Shown piece by piece: positions 9,655 through 18,594 of a stretch of DNA of 64,000 nucleotides. This DNA comes from Pseudomonas sp. RIT-PI-r (GTDB lineage: Bacteria; Pseudomonadota; Gammaproteobacteria; Pseudomonadales; Pseudomonadaceae). Each line of letters starts with the position of its first letter. The stretch's first letter is position 1. Under the pieces are notes generated by a model. It searched no databases and was not told where the DNA came from. It was given only the letters and a program-made list of their open reading frames with translations. The translations under genes were made by a program, and so were the position numbers. The stretch lies in contig NZ_LIGE01000018.1 in the NCBI RefSeq assembly GCF_001297015.1, forward strand, positions 62,001 through 126,000, given 5' to 3'.

Positions 9655-9735
9655 CCAGTTTCGTGATCGGCTGGCACACTGTTTCAATGCCTGAACCCGA
9701 CTATTGAAGTGTGGGGTTCGCTGTCGGAGTCGAAG

Positions 9736-10137
9736 ATGAAAAACTGGCTGGACGAGATCAAGTGGGACGCTGATGGCCTGGTGCCGGCGATTGCCCAGGA
9801 TCACAAGACCGGACGCGTGCTGATGATGGCCTGGATGAACCGCGAAGCGCTCGAACTGACCGCTGCGGAAAACCGTGCAATCTACTGGTCACGTTCCCGT
9901 GGCAAGCTGTGGCGCAAGGGCGAAGAGTCCGGCCATGTACAGACCTTGCATGAAATGCGTCTGGACTGTGACGCCGACGTGATCATCCTGATGGTTGAAC
10001 AGATCGGCGACATCGCTTGCCATACCGGCCGTCAAAGCTGCTTTTACCGTGTCTTCGAAAACGGCGACTGGAAAACAGTCGATCCGGTTCTCAAAGACCC
10101 GCACGCCATTTATTCCGCAGGACACAAACATGAGTGA
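9736..10137 (+). CDS. hisI: Phosphoribosyl-AMP cyclohydrolase HisI
   Basis: This enzyme catalyses the third step of histidine synthesis, opening the purine ring of phosphoribosyl-AMP. The 133-residue protein contains the family blocks [31 protein letters not shown] and [10 protein letters not shown]. Metal-binding cysteines appear at LDCD, IACH and SCFYR. The start is [10 protein letters not shown]; an upstream in-frame start gives a nine-residue extension not seen in the family. The gene overlaps hisE by eight bases. Confidence 0.95.
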   Translation: MKNWLDEIKWDADGLVPAIAQDHKTGRVLMMAWMNREALELTAAENRAIYWSRSRGKLWRKGEESGHVQTLHEMRLDCDADVIILMVEQIGDIACHTGRQSCFYRVFENGDWKTVDPVLKDPHAIYSAGHKHE

Positions 10138-10462
10138 CACCCTGACCCGCCTCGCTCAGGTACTTGAAGAGCGTAAAGGCGCAGCCGCCGACAGCTCGTA
10201 TGTGGCTAGTCTGTATCACAAGGGTTTGAACAAGATTCTGGAGAAAGTCGGCGAAGAGTCGGTCGAAACCATTATTGCCGCCAAGGACGCCGCCATCAGC
10301 GGCGACTGCAGCGACGTGATCTACGAGACCGCCGACCTGTGGTTCCACAGCATGGTCATGCTCGCCCAACTGGGGCAGCATCCGCAGGCTGTGCTGGATG
10401 AACTGGATCGCCGCTTCGGCCTGTCCGGACACGTCGAGAAAGCCTCGCGTCCGTCCGCCTGA
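10130..10462 (+). CDS. hisE: Phosphoribosyl-ATP pyrophosphatase HisE
   Basis: HisE hydrolyses phosphoribosyl-ATP to phosphoribosyl-AMP, the step before HisI. The 110-residue all-helical MazG-like protein carries [13 protein letters not shown] and [12 protein letters not shown], whose acidic residues bind magnesium. In pseudomonads HisI and HisE are separate proteins, as here, whereas enteric bacteria fuse them. It overlaps hisI, and tatA follows 25 bases downstream. Confidence 0.95.
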   Translation: MSDTLTRLAQVLEERKGAAADSSYVASLYHKGLNKILEKVGEESVETIIAAKDAAISGDCSDVIYETADLWFHSMVMLAQLGQHPQAVLDELDRRFGLSGHVEKASRPSA

Positions 10463-10487
10463 ACAATTTTTCGAGAGGAACAGCAAC

Positions 10488-10769
10488 ATGGGCATTTTTG
10501 ACTGGAAACACTGGATCGTCATTCTGGTTGTCGTGGTGCTGGTGTTCGGCACCAAGAAACTGAAAAACCTCGGCACCGACGTTGGCGAGTCGATCAAGGG
10601 CTTCCGCAAAGCCATGAACGACGACGAGAAGCCTGCCGCTGATCCAACCGTGACGCCTGCGCAGCCGGTGCCACCGGTGCAGCCGCAAGCCACCGCTCAG
10701 GCCAATCCGCCGCACACCATCGACGTGCAGGCGCAGAAAGTCGAAGAGCCGATCCGCAAAGACGTGTGA
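10488..10769 (+). CDS. tatA: Sec-independent protein translocase subunit TatA
   Basis: A 93-residue protein with a short N-terminal transmembrane helix (about 7-21, [13 protein letters not shown]), then the FGTKKLKN hinge, an amphipathic helix and a Pro/Ala-rich acidic tail. TatA forms the pore for folded twin-arginine substrates. The start MGIFDWKHW follows a GAGAGG Shine-Dalgarno. First gene of tatABC. Confidence 0.96.
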   Translation: MGIFDWKHWIVILVVVVLVFGTKKLKNLGTDVGESIKGFRKAMNDDEKPAADPTVTPAQPVPPVQPQATAQANPPHTIDVQAQKVEEPIRKDV

Positions 10770-10779
10770 GCACTGACTA

Positions 10780-11238
10780 ATGTTTGGTATCAGCTTCTCT
10801 GAACTGCTGCTCGTCGGCCTCGTCGCTCTGCTGGTGCTGGGCCCCGAGCGTCTGCCGGGCGCTGCACGCACCGCCGGCCTGTGGGTTGGGCGGCTGAAGC
10901 GCAGCTTCAACGCGATCAAACAGGAAGTTGAACGTGAAATCGGTGCCGACGAGATCCGTCGGCAACTGCACAACGAACACATTCTGTCGCTGGAGCAAGA
11001 GGCGCGGAAGATTTTCAACCCGGTTCAGCAAGAGCCGACGCCAGTTGAGCATGTAGGTCAGCAGACGATTCATGCGCCAACCGCGCCTGTTACGCCAGCA
11101 CCGGCACCCGCTGCCGTTGTAGCACCGACAGAGCCGGCGCCAGCCGCTGTGGAACAATCTGTTGAACACGTTGCGCCAACCGCCGCGCCGATCACACCTG
11201 CGCCTCACGACACCACTTTGCCGCCGCGAGCCCCATGA
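10780..11238 (+). CDS. tatB: Twin-arginine translocase receptor subunit TatB
   Basis: A 152-residue protein starting [21 protein letters not shown], the TatB signature with a conserved Glu in the membrane helix and a Gly-Pro hinge (LGPERLP). A long amphipathic helix and a Pro/Ala/Thr-rich tail follow. TatB with TatC recognises twin-arginine signal peptides. It lies ten bases after tatA and overlaps tatC by four bases. Confidence 0.96.
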   Translation: MFGISFSELLLVGLVALLVLGPERLPGAARTAGLWVGRLKRSFNAIKQEVEREIGADEIRRQLHNEHILSLEQEARKIFNPVQQEPTPVEHVGQQTIHAPTAPVTPAPAPAAVVAPTEPAPAAVEQSVEHVAPTAAPITPAPHDTTLPPRAP

Positions 11239-12026
11239 GCGATCTCCCCGAAAACGACCAGCACATGCCGCTGGTTTCGCACCTCACCGAGTTGCGCACC
11301 CGTCTGCTGCGTTGTGTGGCGGCGATCTTCATCATCTTCGCCGGGCTGTTTGCGTTCACCCAGCAGATCTACACCTTCGTCTCGACGCCGCTGCGCCAGT
11401 ACCTGCCGGTCGGCGCGACGATGATCGCCACCGACGTGTCGTCGCCGTTCCTGACGCCGCTGAAGCTGACCATGATGGTCTCGCTGTTCCTCGCGATTCC
11501 GGTGATCCTGCATCAGATCTGGGGCTTTATTGCGCCGGGCCTGTACAAGCATGAGAAGCGCATCGCGGTGCCGCTGCTGGTGTCGAGCATTTTGCTGTTC
11601 TACACCGGCATGGCGTTTGCCTATTACTTCGTGTTCCCGCTGATCTTCAAGTTCTTCGCCGCCGCCACCCCGGCCGGCGTGGAAATGATGACCGACATCG
11701 CCAGTTACCTCGATTTCGTCATGACGCTGTTCTTCGCCTTCGGCGTCGCGTTCGAGATCCCGGTGGCCGTGGTGCTGCTGGTGTGGATCGGCGTAGTCGA
11801 CGTCGCCTACCTGAAGAAAATCCGCCCGTACGTGATCATCGGCTGCTTCGTGGTCGGCATGATCCTGACGCCGCCGGACATCTTCTCGCAAACCCTGCTG
11901 GCCGTGCCGATGTGGATGCTGTTTGAAATCGGCATTCTGTTCGGTGGCTTGATCAGCAAACGCGAACGCCCGGACGAGAACCCGGCCGACGACCACAACG
12001 ACCAGCCGCCAGCGACCCAGGCATGA
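11235..12026 (+). CDS. tatC: Twin-arginine translocase membrane subunit TatC
   Basis: A 263-residue polytopic membrane protein with six predicted helices. The N-terminal segment [16 protein letters not shown] contains the conserved cytoplasmic HLxELRxR motif that contacts twin-arginine signals. [15 protein letters not shown] and [16 protein letters not shown] are also family features. It completes tatABC and overlaps rsmE by four bases. Confidence 0.97.
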   Translation: MSDLPENDQHMPLVSHLTELRTRLLRCVAAIFIIFAGLFAFTQQIYTFVSTPLRQYLPVGATMIATDVSSPFLTPLKLTMMVSLFLAIPVILHQIWGFIAPGLYKHEKRIAVPLLVSSILLFYTGMAFAYYFVFPLIFKFFAAATPAGVEMMTDIASYLDFVMTLFFAFGVAFEIPVAVVLLVWIGVVDVAYLKKIRPYVIIGCFVVGMILTPPDIFSQTLLAVPMWMLFEIGILFGGLISKRERPDENPADDHNDQPPATQA

Positions 12027-12730
12027 ACCTGCTGTTGCTCGAAGAGGCCGATTTCATTGCGGCCGACCGCGTGGTGCTGCGTGATCGACGCCTGACGCAC
12101 ATGCAGGAAGTTCACCGTTCGGAAGTCGGTGACCGCCTGCGCGTCGGGCGCATCAACGGCCTGATGGGTTCTGCTGAGTTGCTGCGTCTGGAAGCGGGTG
12201 AAGCGGAGCTGCGTGTCAGCCTCGATCAGCCGCCACCGGCCAAACTGCCTCTGACGCTGGTGCTGGCGCTGCCCCGTCCGAAAATGCTCCGCCGGGTATT
12301 TCAGACCGTGGCAACCATGGGCGTGCCCAAGGTAATTCTGGTCAACAGCTACCGTGTCGAGAAGAGTTTCTGGCAGACGCCGTTTCTTGAGCCTGCAGCG
12401 ATTCGTGAGCAACTGATCCTCGGCCTCGAACAGGCGCGCGACACCGTGCTGCCGGAAATCATCATCGAGAAACGCTTCAAGCCTTTCGTTGAAGACCGGC
12501 TGCCGGCGATTACCGACGGCACCCTCGGTCTGGTCGGTCATCCCGGTAACTTCCCACCCTGCCCGCGCGCGCTCAGCGAACCGGTGACGCTGGCCCTCGG
12601 CCCCGCAGGTGGCTGGATTCCTTACGAGACCGATCGGCTGGCCGGGTCTGGCCTGCAACCGGTGCACCTGGGCGAACGCATCCTGCGCGCCGAAGCCGCC
12701 GTCACCGCCCTGCTCGCCCGGCTTTTCTAA
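12023..12730 (+). CDS. rsmE: 16S rRNA (uracil-1498-N3)-methyltransferase RsmE
   Basis: A 235-residue SPOUT-fold methyltransferase with an N-terminal PUA-like domain (about 1-70). The knotted C-terminal domain carries [13 protein letters not shown] (SAM-binding loop) and [18 protein letters not shown], which are diagnostic for RsmE. It methylates U1498 of 16S rRNA. It is the last gene of the + strand run from tatA, and a REP pair follows immediately. Confidence 0.95.
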   Translation: MNLLLLEEADFIAADRVVLRDRRLTHMQEVHRSEVGDRLRVGRINGLMGSAELLRLEAGEAELRVSLDQPPPAKLPLTLVLALPRPKMLRRVFQTVATMGVPKVILVNSYRVEKSFWQTPFLEPAAIREQLILGLEQARDTVLPEIIIEKRFKPFVEDRLPAITDGTLGLVGHPGNFPPCPRALSEPVTLALGPAGGWIPYETDRLAGSGLQPVHLGERILRAEAAVTALLARLF

Positions 12731-12746
12731 ACGAACACCGCTCCCC

Positions 12747-12830
12747 TGTAGGAGCTGCCGCAGGCTGCGATCTTTTGATGTTGTTTTTAGAAGCACGATC
12801 AAAAGATCGCAGCCTGCGGCAGCTCCTACA
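12747..12830. repeat. REP-type inverted pair after rsmE
   Basis: Head-to-head inverted copies of the GTAGGAGCTGCCGCAGGCTG family, with a 20-base AT-rich spacer. It begins 17 bases after the rsmE stop and may stabilise the 3' end of that transcript. Confidence 0.9.
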
Positions 12831-12864
12831 TTGATACCGTGCGGGTCCGGCGGATAAATGGTGT

Positions 12865-12891
12865 TACAGATTGCCATCATTCGGCCGATAC
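12865..12891 (+). promoter_or_regulatory. Candidate FliA (sigma-28) promoter of the chemoreceptor gene
   Basis: TACA, then exactly 15 bases, then GCCGATAC matches the flagellar sigma-28 consensus TAAA-N15-GCCGATAA at 3 of 4 and 7 of 8 positions. It lies 42 bases before the ATG of the chemoreceptor at 12934. Confidence 0.6.
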
Positions 12892-12933
12892 CTTCTCCAT
12901 AAGTCCAATTAGTGGTCCGAAGGGAGTGGTCGC

Positions 12934-14850
12934 ATGTACCGTTGGTTAGCCGAGAGTCTTGGAAACGTCAGCGTCAAACGCAAGTTGGGCATCGGTTTCG
13001 GCCTGGTGCTGTTACTGACACTGTTGATCACCTTCACCGGCTGGACCGGCATGAGCGGCATCATCAGCCGCGGCGACAAACTCGGTTTTATTTCCAGCCT
13101 CAATGAGCTGACCAAGGACCTGCGTCTGGCGCGCATGGACTACGACATGCGTCGCGGCGAACAAGGCCCGGGCACGGTCAACGAATTCCTGAGCAAACTC
13201 GAAAGCGGCCTGCAATCGGCACGCGGCATGATTGAGCAGCCGTCCGATGTGACGATGGTCGATCAACAATTGGCTGCCGTGGCCGAATACAAGCGTGCCT
13301 TCGGCGAAATGACCCAGGCCACCGTGCAACGTGAAGACGCACGCAGCAAGCTAGGCGCCAATGCCGACAATGCCGTGACCAAGGTCGGCGAAGTCGAGAG
13401 CGCGCTGCTGCAAGGCGACAGCGTCGCGCAATACAACGCAGTGATCGAACTGAGCAAACTGCTGCAGCAAGCGCGATATCAGGTGCGCGGTTACACCTAC
13501 AGCGGCAAGGCCGATGCCGAGCAACCAGCCCTGACCGCGATCGACAATGCCCTGAAAAATCTCGAGAGCCTGCCGTCCCGTGTTCCGGAGCAGCATATCG
13601 CCAACCTGCAACAAGCCACCGACTCGCTCAAGGCTTACCGTGCAGCCGTGGCTCAATTCCGTGACTCGCAAGTAAAAAACGCTGCAGCACTGGCCAACAT
13701 GTCCGCTCAGGGCGACATTTTGATCGCCGTCAGCAAGAAACTGACCGAATCGCAGACCGTGGTTCGGGACACTGACGCCGCACGCGCCAAAAACCTGCTG
13801 CTGATCGCCACCGCACTGGCCGTAGCGTTCGGCTTGCTGGCCGCCTGGGCGATCACTCGCCAGATCATCATCCCGCTCAACCAGACCCTGAAAGTCGCCG
13901 AACGCGTGGCCGCTGGCGACCTGACCCACAATCTGGTGTCCCTGCGCCGCGATGAACTGGGCCAACTGCAACGCTCGATGCAGAGCATGACCCAAGGCCT
14001 GCGTGAACTGGTCGGCGGCATCAGCGACGGCGTTACTCAGATCGCCAGCGCTGCCGAGGAACTCTCGGCTGTGACCGAGCAGACCAGCGCTGGAGTCAAC
14101 AATCAGAAAATCGAGACCGATCAGGTCGCTACCGCCATGAACGAAATGGCCGCCACCGTGCAGGAAGTCGCGCGCAACGCCGAGGAAGCTTCCGAAGCTG
14201 CCGTTGCCGCTGACCAGCAGGCCCGCGAAGGCGACAAGGTCGTCGGCGAAGCCATCGCACAGATCGAGCGTCTGGCCGTTGAAGTCGGCCACTCCACCGA
14301 GGCCATGGGCGAACTCAAACGCGAAAGCGACAAGATCGGCAGCGTCCTCGACGTGATCAAATCCGTGGCCCAGCAAACCAACCTGCTCGCTCTCAACGCC
14401 GCCATCGAAGCTGCGCGCGCCGGTGAAGCCGGACGTGGTTTTGCCGTGGTCGCCGATGAAGTACGCAGCCTCGCCCAGCGCACGCAGAAATCCACCGAAG
14501 AAATCGAAGAGCTGATCGTAGGCCTGCAAAATGGCACCCAGCAAGTGGCGACGATCATGGACAACAGCCGCACCCTGACCGACAGCAGCGTCGAGCTGAC
14601 CCGTCGGGCCGGCGGTTCGCTGGAGAGCATCACCCGCACCGTGTCGGCGATTCAGGCGATGAACCAACAGATCGCAGCGGCCGCCGAGCAGCAGAGCGCA
14701 GTGGCTGAAGAGATCAACCGTAGCGTGCTGAATGTGCGGGACGTGTCGGATCAGACCTCGGCGGCGAGCGAAGAGACCGCGGCGTCGAGCGTTGAGCTGG
14801 CACGTCTGGGGACGCATCTGCAAATGCTGGTGGGGCGCTTCAAGGTTTAA
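12934..14850 (+). CDS. Methyl-accepting chemotaxis protein with a large helical periplasmic domain (HBM type)
   Basis: A 638-residue inner-membrane chemoreceptor. Transmembrane helix 1 (about 16-37) is followed by a roughly 245-residue all-helical periplasmic region rich in Gln, Ala and Leu, which resembles the helical bimodular (HBM) sensor of McpS-type receptors for organic acids or aromatics. Transmembrane helix 2 (about 286-308), a HAMP linker and the cytoplasmic signalling domain follow. The hairpin tip reads [20 protein letters not shown]. Gln/Glu pairs suitable for methylation flank it. No C-terminal CheR-binding pentapeptide is seen. The ligand cannot be told from sequence alone. An AGGGAGTGG Shine-Dalgarno supports the start. 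Confidence 0.9.
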   Translation: MYRWLAESLGNVSVKRKLGIGFGLVLLLTLLITFTGWTGMSGIISRGDKLGFISSLNELTKDLRLARMDYDMRRGEQGPGTVNEFLSKLESGLQSARGMIEQPSDVTMVDQQLAAVAEYKRAFGEMTQATVQREDARSKLGANADNAVTKVGEVESALLQGDSVAQYNAVIELSKLLQQARYQVRGYTYSGKADAEQPALTAIDNALKNLESLPSRVPEQHIANLQQATDSLKAYRAAVAQFRDSQVKNAAALANMSAQGDILIAVSKKLTESQTVVRDTDAARAKNLLLIATALAVAFGLLAAWAITRQIIIPLNQTLKVAERVAAGDLTHNLVSLRRDELGQLQRSMQSMTQGLRELVGGISDGVTQIASAAEELSAVTEQTSAGVNNQKIETDQVATAMNEMAATVQEVARNAEEASEAAVAADQQAREGDKVVGEAIAQIERLAVEVGHSTEAMGELKRESDKIGSVLDVIKSVAQQTNLLALNAAIEAARAGEAGRGFAVVADEVRSLAQRTQKSTEEIEELIVGLQNGTQQVATIMDNSRTLTDSSVELTRRAGGSLESITRTVSAIQAMNQQIAAAAEQQSAVAEEINRSVLNVRDVSDQTSAASEETAASSVELARLGTHLQMLVGRFKV

Positions 14851-14857
14851 ACGCAAG

Positions 14858-14879
14858 TGGGGCCTGTCACCAGGCCCCA
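14858..14879. terminator. Likely terminator hairpin between the chemoreceptor and the HIT gene
   Basis: Arms TGGGGCCTG and CAGGCCCCA around a TCAC loop, eight bases after the chemoreceptor stop. The T tract is weak, so termination may be inefficient. It also lies just past the end of the convergent HIT gene. Confidence 0.6.
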
Positions 14880-14882
14880 TTG

Positions 14883-15353
14883 CTACCCTTCGAGGTCCGC
14901 AGTGCGACGAATCCTTCGCGCAATCTCTGCCAAATCCATAGCTACATCGCCCTTGTAATCATGTGACGATATATAGCCTTCGTAATGATCGAAGAACTTG
15001 TTCATGTTCGAGCTGATCGGTTTGAAGTGACTGGAGTCACCCGTGCCGTGCATGGGAAAGAGCTTGGCATGTAAGTGGTCGATGCCATACCCCTCCAATA
15101 TAAGTCCGGTTCTACCCACATCAGCAAATGTCTTGTCGATTAGCAGTGCCACTTTCTTGGCTGCAACAATCAGCGCGGACAACACTTCATCTGATTGAGC
15201 AAAAGCATAACTACTGTAGTGCTGCTTCGGAACAACCACTGAAAAGCCGGGCGTATTGGGATAAATAGACAAAAACGCAAGGTGGGCATCGTCCTCCCAA
15301 ATCAAATGCATAGGCGCATCGCCGCTGATCATTTTGCAAAAAATACAATCCAT
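14883..15353 (-). CDS. HIT-family (histidine triad) nucleotide hydrolase or phosphoramidase
   Basis: A 156-residue HIT-superfamily protein. It has an N-terminal CxxC zinc-type pair (Cys3, Cys6 in MDCIFCKM) and the HIT pattern GIDHLHAKLFP, with His93 and His95 present and Lys97 in place of the third triad His. This HxHxK variant occurs in some HIT subfamilies. His95 would be the catalytic residue. HIT enzymes cleave phosphoramidate and nucleotide phosphate bonds. It is the last gene of the peptide-ThiF-HIT operon, 57 bases after the ThiF stop. The start at the ATG of MDCIFC was preferred; a GTG at 15365 would add four residues. In this context it may hydrolyse a peptidyl-nucleotide made by the neighbour, which is inference. 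Confidence 0.85.
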   Translation of the reverse strand: MDCIFCKMISGDAPMHLIWEDDAHLAFLSIYPNTPGFSVVVPKQHYSSYAFAQSDEVLSALIVAAKKVALLIDKTFADVGRTGLILEGYGIDHLHAKLFPMHGTGDSSHFKPISSNMNKFFDHYEGYISSHDYKGDVAMDLAEIARRIRRTADLEG

Positions 15354-15410
15354 ATGAATATGCACCGTTCAAACTGATGGACCTGCAACAATTGAATACC
15401 GACTGGCCTG

Positions 15411-16427
15411 TTAGCCCAGCAATGTATTGAACTTCAAGGGCGAGCTGTTTGCATCCCAGACGATACTATGTTGCTCAACACCTCCTAGCGTCCTGCACGC
15501 CAGTGCAGCGATGACTGACGAGGCCAGCATCGACGCCAGACTGAAATTGCTCGGGCCGTAGCTGGGCATGACGCCTTTGGGTAACCGTTGCCAATCGAAT
15601 GGTCGCTGCACTGACGGAGCACAGTCAGGGTTCTCTGATTCGGCGACCTGCGACACTTCACCCGTGTAGAAATTGGTCATGCACATGCGGTGCAGATAGC
15701 CCGCGCTGACGACCGGAATCTTGTACTCATCGGCCAGTTGTTTGCACTGCGCAGCCAGCGTAGCCGGCTCGTCAGCGGTCACGACAACCGCGTCATAACC
15801 TTGCTTGATCAGATCGCGAACGTCATCCAGAGCAAGGCTGCGCTTGAGCGCTGTAACGTCGACGTCTGGAAATTTTTCTTCCAGTATCTCCCGCAGCACA
15901 TCGACCTTAAACGCACCAACGTCGCTTCTGCGCCAGAATAATTGCCGGTTGAGATTACTTTCTTCGATGCGATCGCCATCGGTGACGGTGAGATGACCAA
16001 TGCCGCTACCCGCCAGCAACAGACTGGCAGTGCTGCCAATCCCGCCACAACCAAAGAGCAGGACTCTGGCGCGTTTCAATGCGGCCACGTCCTCCATGAC
16101 ATCCTCACAGGAACTTGCGCCACAGAGCAGATAACTGACTGTCCGGCTTGTGCGTGGATTTTCAAGCAACTGCCGTACGCCCTGCATGGCTTGATCACTG
16201 CCTGGTATCAACGCCCCCGCGGCGTGCAGCGCTTCGAACATCGCGGTTTCCCCCTGCCCTGCCAGTTGCACGACGCCGCGAGGCCCACTTATATACATTC
16301 CACCTTCATATACGCCATAGAGCGTTGAGGGAGCAACGACGCCCATGTAACCCTCGCCGGCAAAAAAATCGTCCTGATTTTCCATATCCCACCCACGCTT
16401 GAACCCCGTCCCGAAGGACGAGGCCAT
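15411..16427 (-). CDS. ThiF/MccB-like E1-type adenylyltransferase
   Basis: A 338-residue protein. Residues about 1-115 form an N-terminal region that could be a peptide-recognition domain. Residues about 118-335 are a ThiF/E1 fold: GCGGIG at 126-131 binds ATP, Asp150 ends strand 2, Arg161 lies in SNLNRQ, and Asp219 lies in VVVTADEP. The spacing resembles MccB, which adenylates the C-terminal Asn of microcin C precursor peptides, and the pantocin enzyme PaaA. The CxxC zinc pairs typical of MccB and ThiF are absent; only Cys269 lies near that position. It has no ubiquitin-like partner nearby, but a small peptide gene ends 26 bases upstream. An alternative ATG at 16385 (MENQDDFF) gives 324 residues and has a GTGGGTGGG stretch before it. 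Confidence 0.85.
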   Translation of the reverse strand: MASSFGTGFKRGWDMENQDDFFAGEGYMGVVAPSTLYGVYEGGMYISGPRGVVQLAGQGETAMFEALHAAGALIPGSDQAMQGVRQLLENPRTSRTVSYLLCGASSCEDVMEDVAALKRARVLLFGCGGIGSTASLLLAGSGIGHLTVTDGDRIEESNLNRQLFWRRSDVGAFKVDVLREILEEKFPDVDVTALKRSLALDDVRDLIKQGYDAVVVTADEPATLAAQCKQLADEYKIPVVSAGYLHRMCMTNFYTGEVSQVAESENPDCAPSVQRPFDWQRLPKGVMPSYGPSNFSLASMLASSVIAALACRTLGGVEQHSIVWDANSSPLKFNTLLG

Positions 16428-16453
16428 TACTTTAAAAAGTTCAAATTTAAACT

Positions 16454-16669
16454 TTAATTACACAGTGGTGTGAACCCATGCTTGCGCATGTAAGCCAGTT
16501 CTTGAGCAGTACAAGGAAGTTGACCAAAAGCCACTACCTTATTGCCGGGTTGAATCTGGTGCTCGGCCACGAACGGATTGGCAGGCTTTACTTCATCAGC
16601 TTGCACAGTTGCAGACATGGCCGCCACACTCGCCAGCAATGCGACAAGACCCAGAGATTTCTTTTCCAT
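16454..16669 (-). CDS. Small secreted-type peptide ending in Cys-Asn, candidate substrate of the ThiF-like enzyme
   Basis: A 71-residue reading frame. It begins with a Sec-type signal: a charged n-region MEKK, a hydrophobic core from about 6 to 19, and a likely cleavage site after TVQA (residue 24). The mature part would have 47 residues with two cysteines, Cys53 and Cys70, and a C-terminal Asn71. The final residues are TPLCN. It is the first gene of the operon with the ThiF and HIT genes. I do not recognise the family. Microcin C precursors also end in Asn, which is the residue adenylated by MccB. An internal Met61 starts an 11-residue tail ending in the same Asn. The ribosome site before the first ATG is weak. 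It may instead be an unrelated periplasmic protein. Confidence 0.65.
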   Translation of the reverse strand: MEKKSLGLVALLASVAAMSATVQADEVKPANPFVAEHQIQPGNKVVAFGQLPCTAQELAYMRKHGFTPLCN

Positions 16670-16698
16670 AAGATTAAATACTCAGCAACTTTAGTTTA

Positions 16699-16733
16699 TT
16701 GAGGGTACGCGCAACTTCTTGATACGCCCTCAA
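16699..16733. promoter_or_regulatory. 35-bp dyad upstream of the small peptide gene
   Basis: Arms TTGAGGG (16699-16705) and CCCTCAA (16727-16733), extended by near-matching bases inside. It lies 30 bases before the peptide start and about 160 bases after the end of the ABC transporter ATPase gene on the same strand. It could be an operator or a weak terminator of the transporter operon; there is no clear T tract. The rest of 16670-16891 is AT-rich with no gene. Confidence 0.4.
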
Positions 16734-16891
16734 TGGACGCGACTGAGCAGCGAGGATTTAGGCTTTTCGTTATTTAAAAAATAAATACTCAAACCAGATC
16801 TGTGCAACCGCAACTGCAGCTTCGCTTCTCTCTTTGATTATTTGCCTATGCCTCAGAGACTCGCGAAGACTGCAATCGGGTTTGATTAGAA

Positions 16892-17626
16892 CTAGAGAAC
16901 CTGACGCAGGAAGGCCTGGGCACGCGGATCTTTCGGCGCATCAAAGAACTCTGCCGGCGCCGCATCTTCCAGCAGTTTGCCGTGATCGAAAAACAACACC
17001 CGATCCGCCACTTCCCGGGCAAAGCCCATCTCGTGGGTCACGCAAACCATGGTCATGCCTTCCACGGCCAGGTTCTTCATCACGTCCAGCACTTCGCCGA
17101 CCATTTCCGGGTCGAGGGCCGAAGTCGGCTCATCGAACAACATCACCTTCGGTTCCATCGCCAGCGCCCGGGCAATCGCCACGCGCTGCTGCTGACCGCC
17201 GGACAGGCGCGACGGAAATTCGTTGGCCTTCTGTGCGATACCAACCTTTTTCAACAATTCCATGGCCTTGGCTTCGCGCTCTTTCTTGCCGCGCTTGCGC
17301 ACGACTTTCTGCGCCAGACAGAGGTTTTCCAGCACGGTCATGTGCGGGAACAGGTTGAAATGCTGAAAGACCATGCCGACTTCGCGGCGGTAGGCGTTGA
17401 CGTCGGTTTTCGGGTCGGCCAGTTGCAGCCCGTCGATGCTCACCGAGCCCGAGTCAAATTCCTCCAGGCCATTGAGGCAACGCAGGAAGGTCGACTTGCC
17501 GGAACCCGACGGGCCGATCACCACCAGCACTTCACCCTTGGCCACCGTGGTGCTGACGTTATCCACCGCGCGCACCACTTGCCCACGGGTGTCGAAGACT
17601 TTTACCAGATCGCGGACTTCAATCAC
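16892..17626 (-). CDS. Polar amino acid ABC transporter, ATP-binding protein
   Basis: A 244-residue ABC ATPase that powers amino acid import. Walker A is GPSGSGKST, the signature is [15 protein letters not shown], and Walker B is [14 protein letters not shown]; the switch His follows in [10 protein letters not shown]. It belongs to the polar amino acid group (GlnQ/ArtP/HisP type). The GTG start at 17626 ([11 protein letters not shown]) was chosen because GGAGG lies ten bases before it; an upstream TTG at 17647 lacks a ribosome site. It overlaps the permease gene by eight bases. Last gene of the three-gene transporter operon. Confidence 0.93.
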   Translation of the reverse strand: MIEVRDLVKVFDTRGQVVRAVDNVSTTVAKGEVLVVIGPSGSGKSTFLRCLNGLEEFDSGSVSIDGLQLADPKTDVNAYRREVGMVFQHFNLFPHMTVLENLCLAQKVVRKRGKKEREAKAMELLKKVGIAQKANEFPSRLSGGQQQRVAIARALAMEPKVMLFDEPTSALDPEMVGEVLDVMKNLAVEGMTMVCVTHEMGFAREVADRVLFFDHGKLLEDAAPAEFFDAPKDPRAQAFLRQVL

Positions 17627-18578
17627 TTTGCGCGAGCCTCCGCTCAAGCCGGCTGGCGATTTTCGACAGCGGCAGGTTGATCAACAGGTACAGACCGGCA
17701 ACGCAGAACAGGATTTCGAACGGCGAAAACGAAGTGGTGATCACTTCACGGCCGCTTTTCAACAGCTCGGTGATGGCGATTACCGACACCAGCGAGGTGT
17801 CCTTGACCAGACTGATGAACTGCCCGGCCAACGGCGGCAGCACACGTTTCAGCGCTTGCGGCAGTACCACATGGCGCATCGATTGACCGGCACTCAGACC
17901 GAGCGAACGCGCCGCTTCGTTCTGGCCACGGGCAATCGACTGCACGCCGGAACGGATGATCTCAGCCACGTAGGCGCCGGTGAACAGCGACAGCGCGGCG
18001 ATCCCGGCGAACTCGCGGGACAGATTCATCACCGTGCCGATGAAGAAGTAGAAAATGAAGATCTGTACCAGCAGCGGCGTGCCGCGCACCAGTTCGACGT
18101 AAATGGTCGAGAGGTCGCGCAGGGTCGGGTTGTTCGACAGACGGCACAGGCCGGTGACCAGACCGATCAGCAGACCGAGTACACCAGAGACCACTGACAG
18201 CCAAAGCGTTGTCCAAAGGCCCCACAACAGCGGTCCTGCCGCCCAATGGCGAGTCACGCCCACGACGTCACCTTCGGCCACATCGTCGCCCTGAGCGAAT
18301 TGCAGGCTGTTCTCGTCGACGGTCAGGTGCTGCTCGTCACCGGCGTCGTTGCGCAGAGTGACTTGCGCGCTGCTGCCCTTGCGCACGAGTTCGGTGACGG
18401 TGGAAATGTCAGCGGCTCGCTGGGTTTCTTCAGCCTGATAGGCGAAGTACTGCGGCACGCGGTTCCAGCGCCATTCGTAGGACATCAGCGACGTCGCGTA
18501 ATACAACGCGCCGGCCAGGCCGACCAGCACCAGCACGGTGAGGACGTGCCAGGGCCATTGGGCTTTTTTCTGTTTCAT
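17619..18578 (-). CDS. Polar amino acid ABC transporter, permease
   Basis: A 319-residue inner-membrane permease. After an N-terminal helix there is a hydrophilic insert of roughly 80 residues (about 35-115), which would face the periplasm. The HisM-type core follows, with the EAA loop [21 protein letters not shown]. Only one permease gene is present, so the transporter would be a homodimer, unlike GltJ/GltK or HisQ/HisM pairs. The start [10 protein letters not shown] follows a GAGAACC site. A 138-bp gap with an inverted repeat separates it from the binding protein gene. Confidence 0.92.
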   Translation of the reverse strand: MKQKKAQWPWHVLTVLVLVGLAGALYYATSLMSYEWRWNRVPQYFAYQAEETQRAADISTVTELVRKGSSAQVTLRNDAGDEQHLTVDENSLQFAQGDDVAEGDVVGVTRHWAAGPLLWGLWTTLWLSVVSGVLGLLIGLVTGLCRLSNNPTLRDLSTIYVELVRGTPLLVQIFIFYFFIGTVMNLSREFAGIAALSLFTGAYVAEIIRSGVQSIARGQNEAARSLGLSAGQSMRHVVLPQALKRVLPPLAGQFISLVKDTSLVSVIAITELLKSGREVITTSFSPFEILFCVAGLYLLINLPLSKIASRLERRLAQSD

Positions 18579-18594
18579 TGCAGGTTCTCGGATG

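Noticed and set aside
15411..16427. ThiF-like protein as ThiF or MoeB of cofactor synthesis
   Set aside because: No ThiS or MoaD partner gene is close, and the zinc CxxC pairs are missing. The small peptide neighbour fits peptide adenylation better, although this is not proved.
16478..16702. + strand 74-codon frame opposite the small peptide gene
   Set aside because: The - strand frame has a signal peptide, an operon partner 26 bases downstream and a consistent start; the + strand frame has none.
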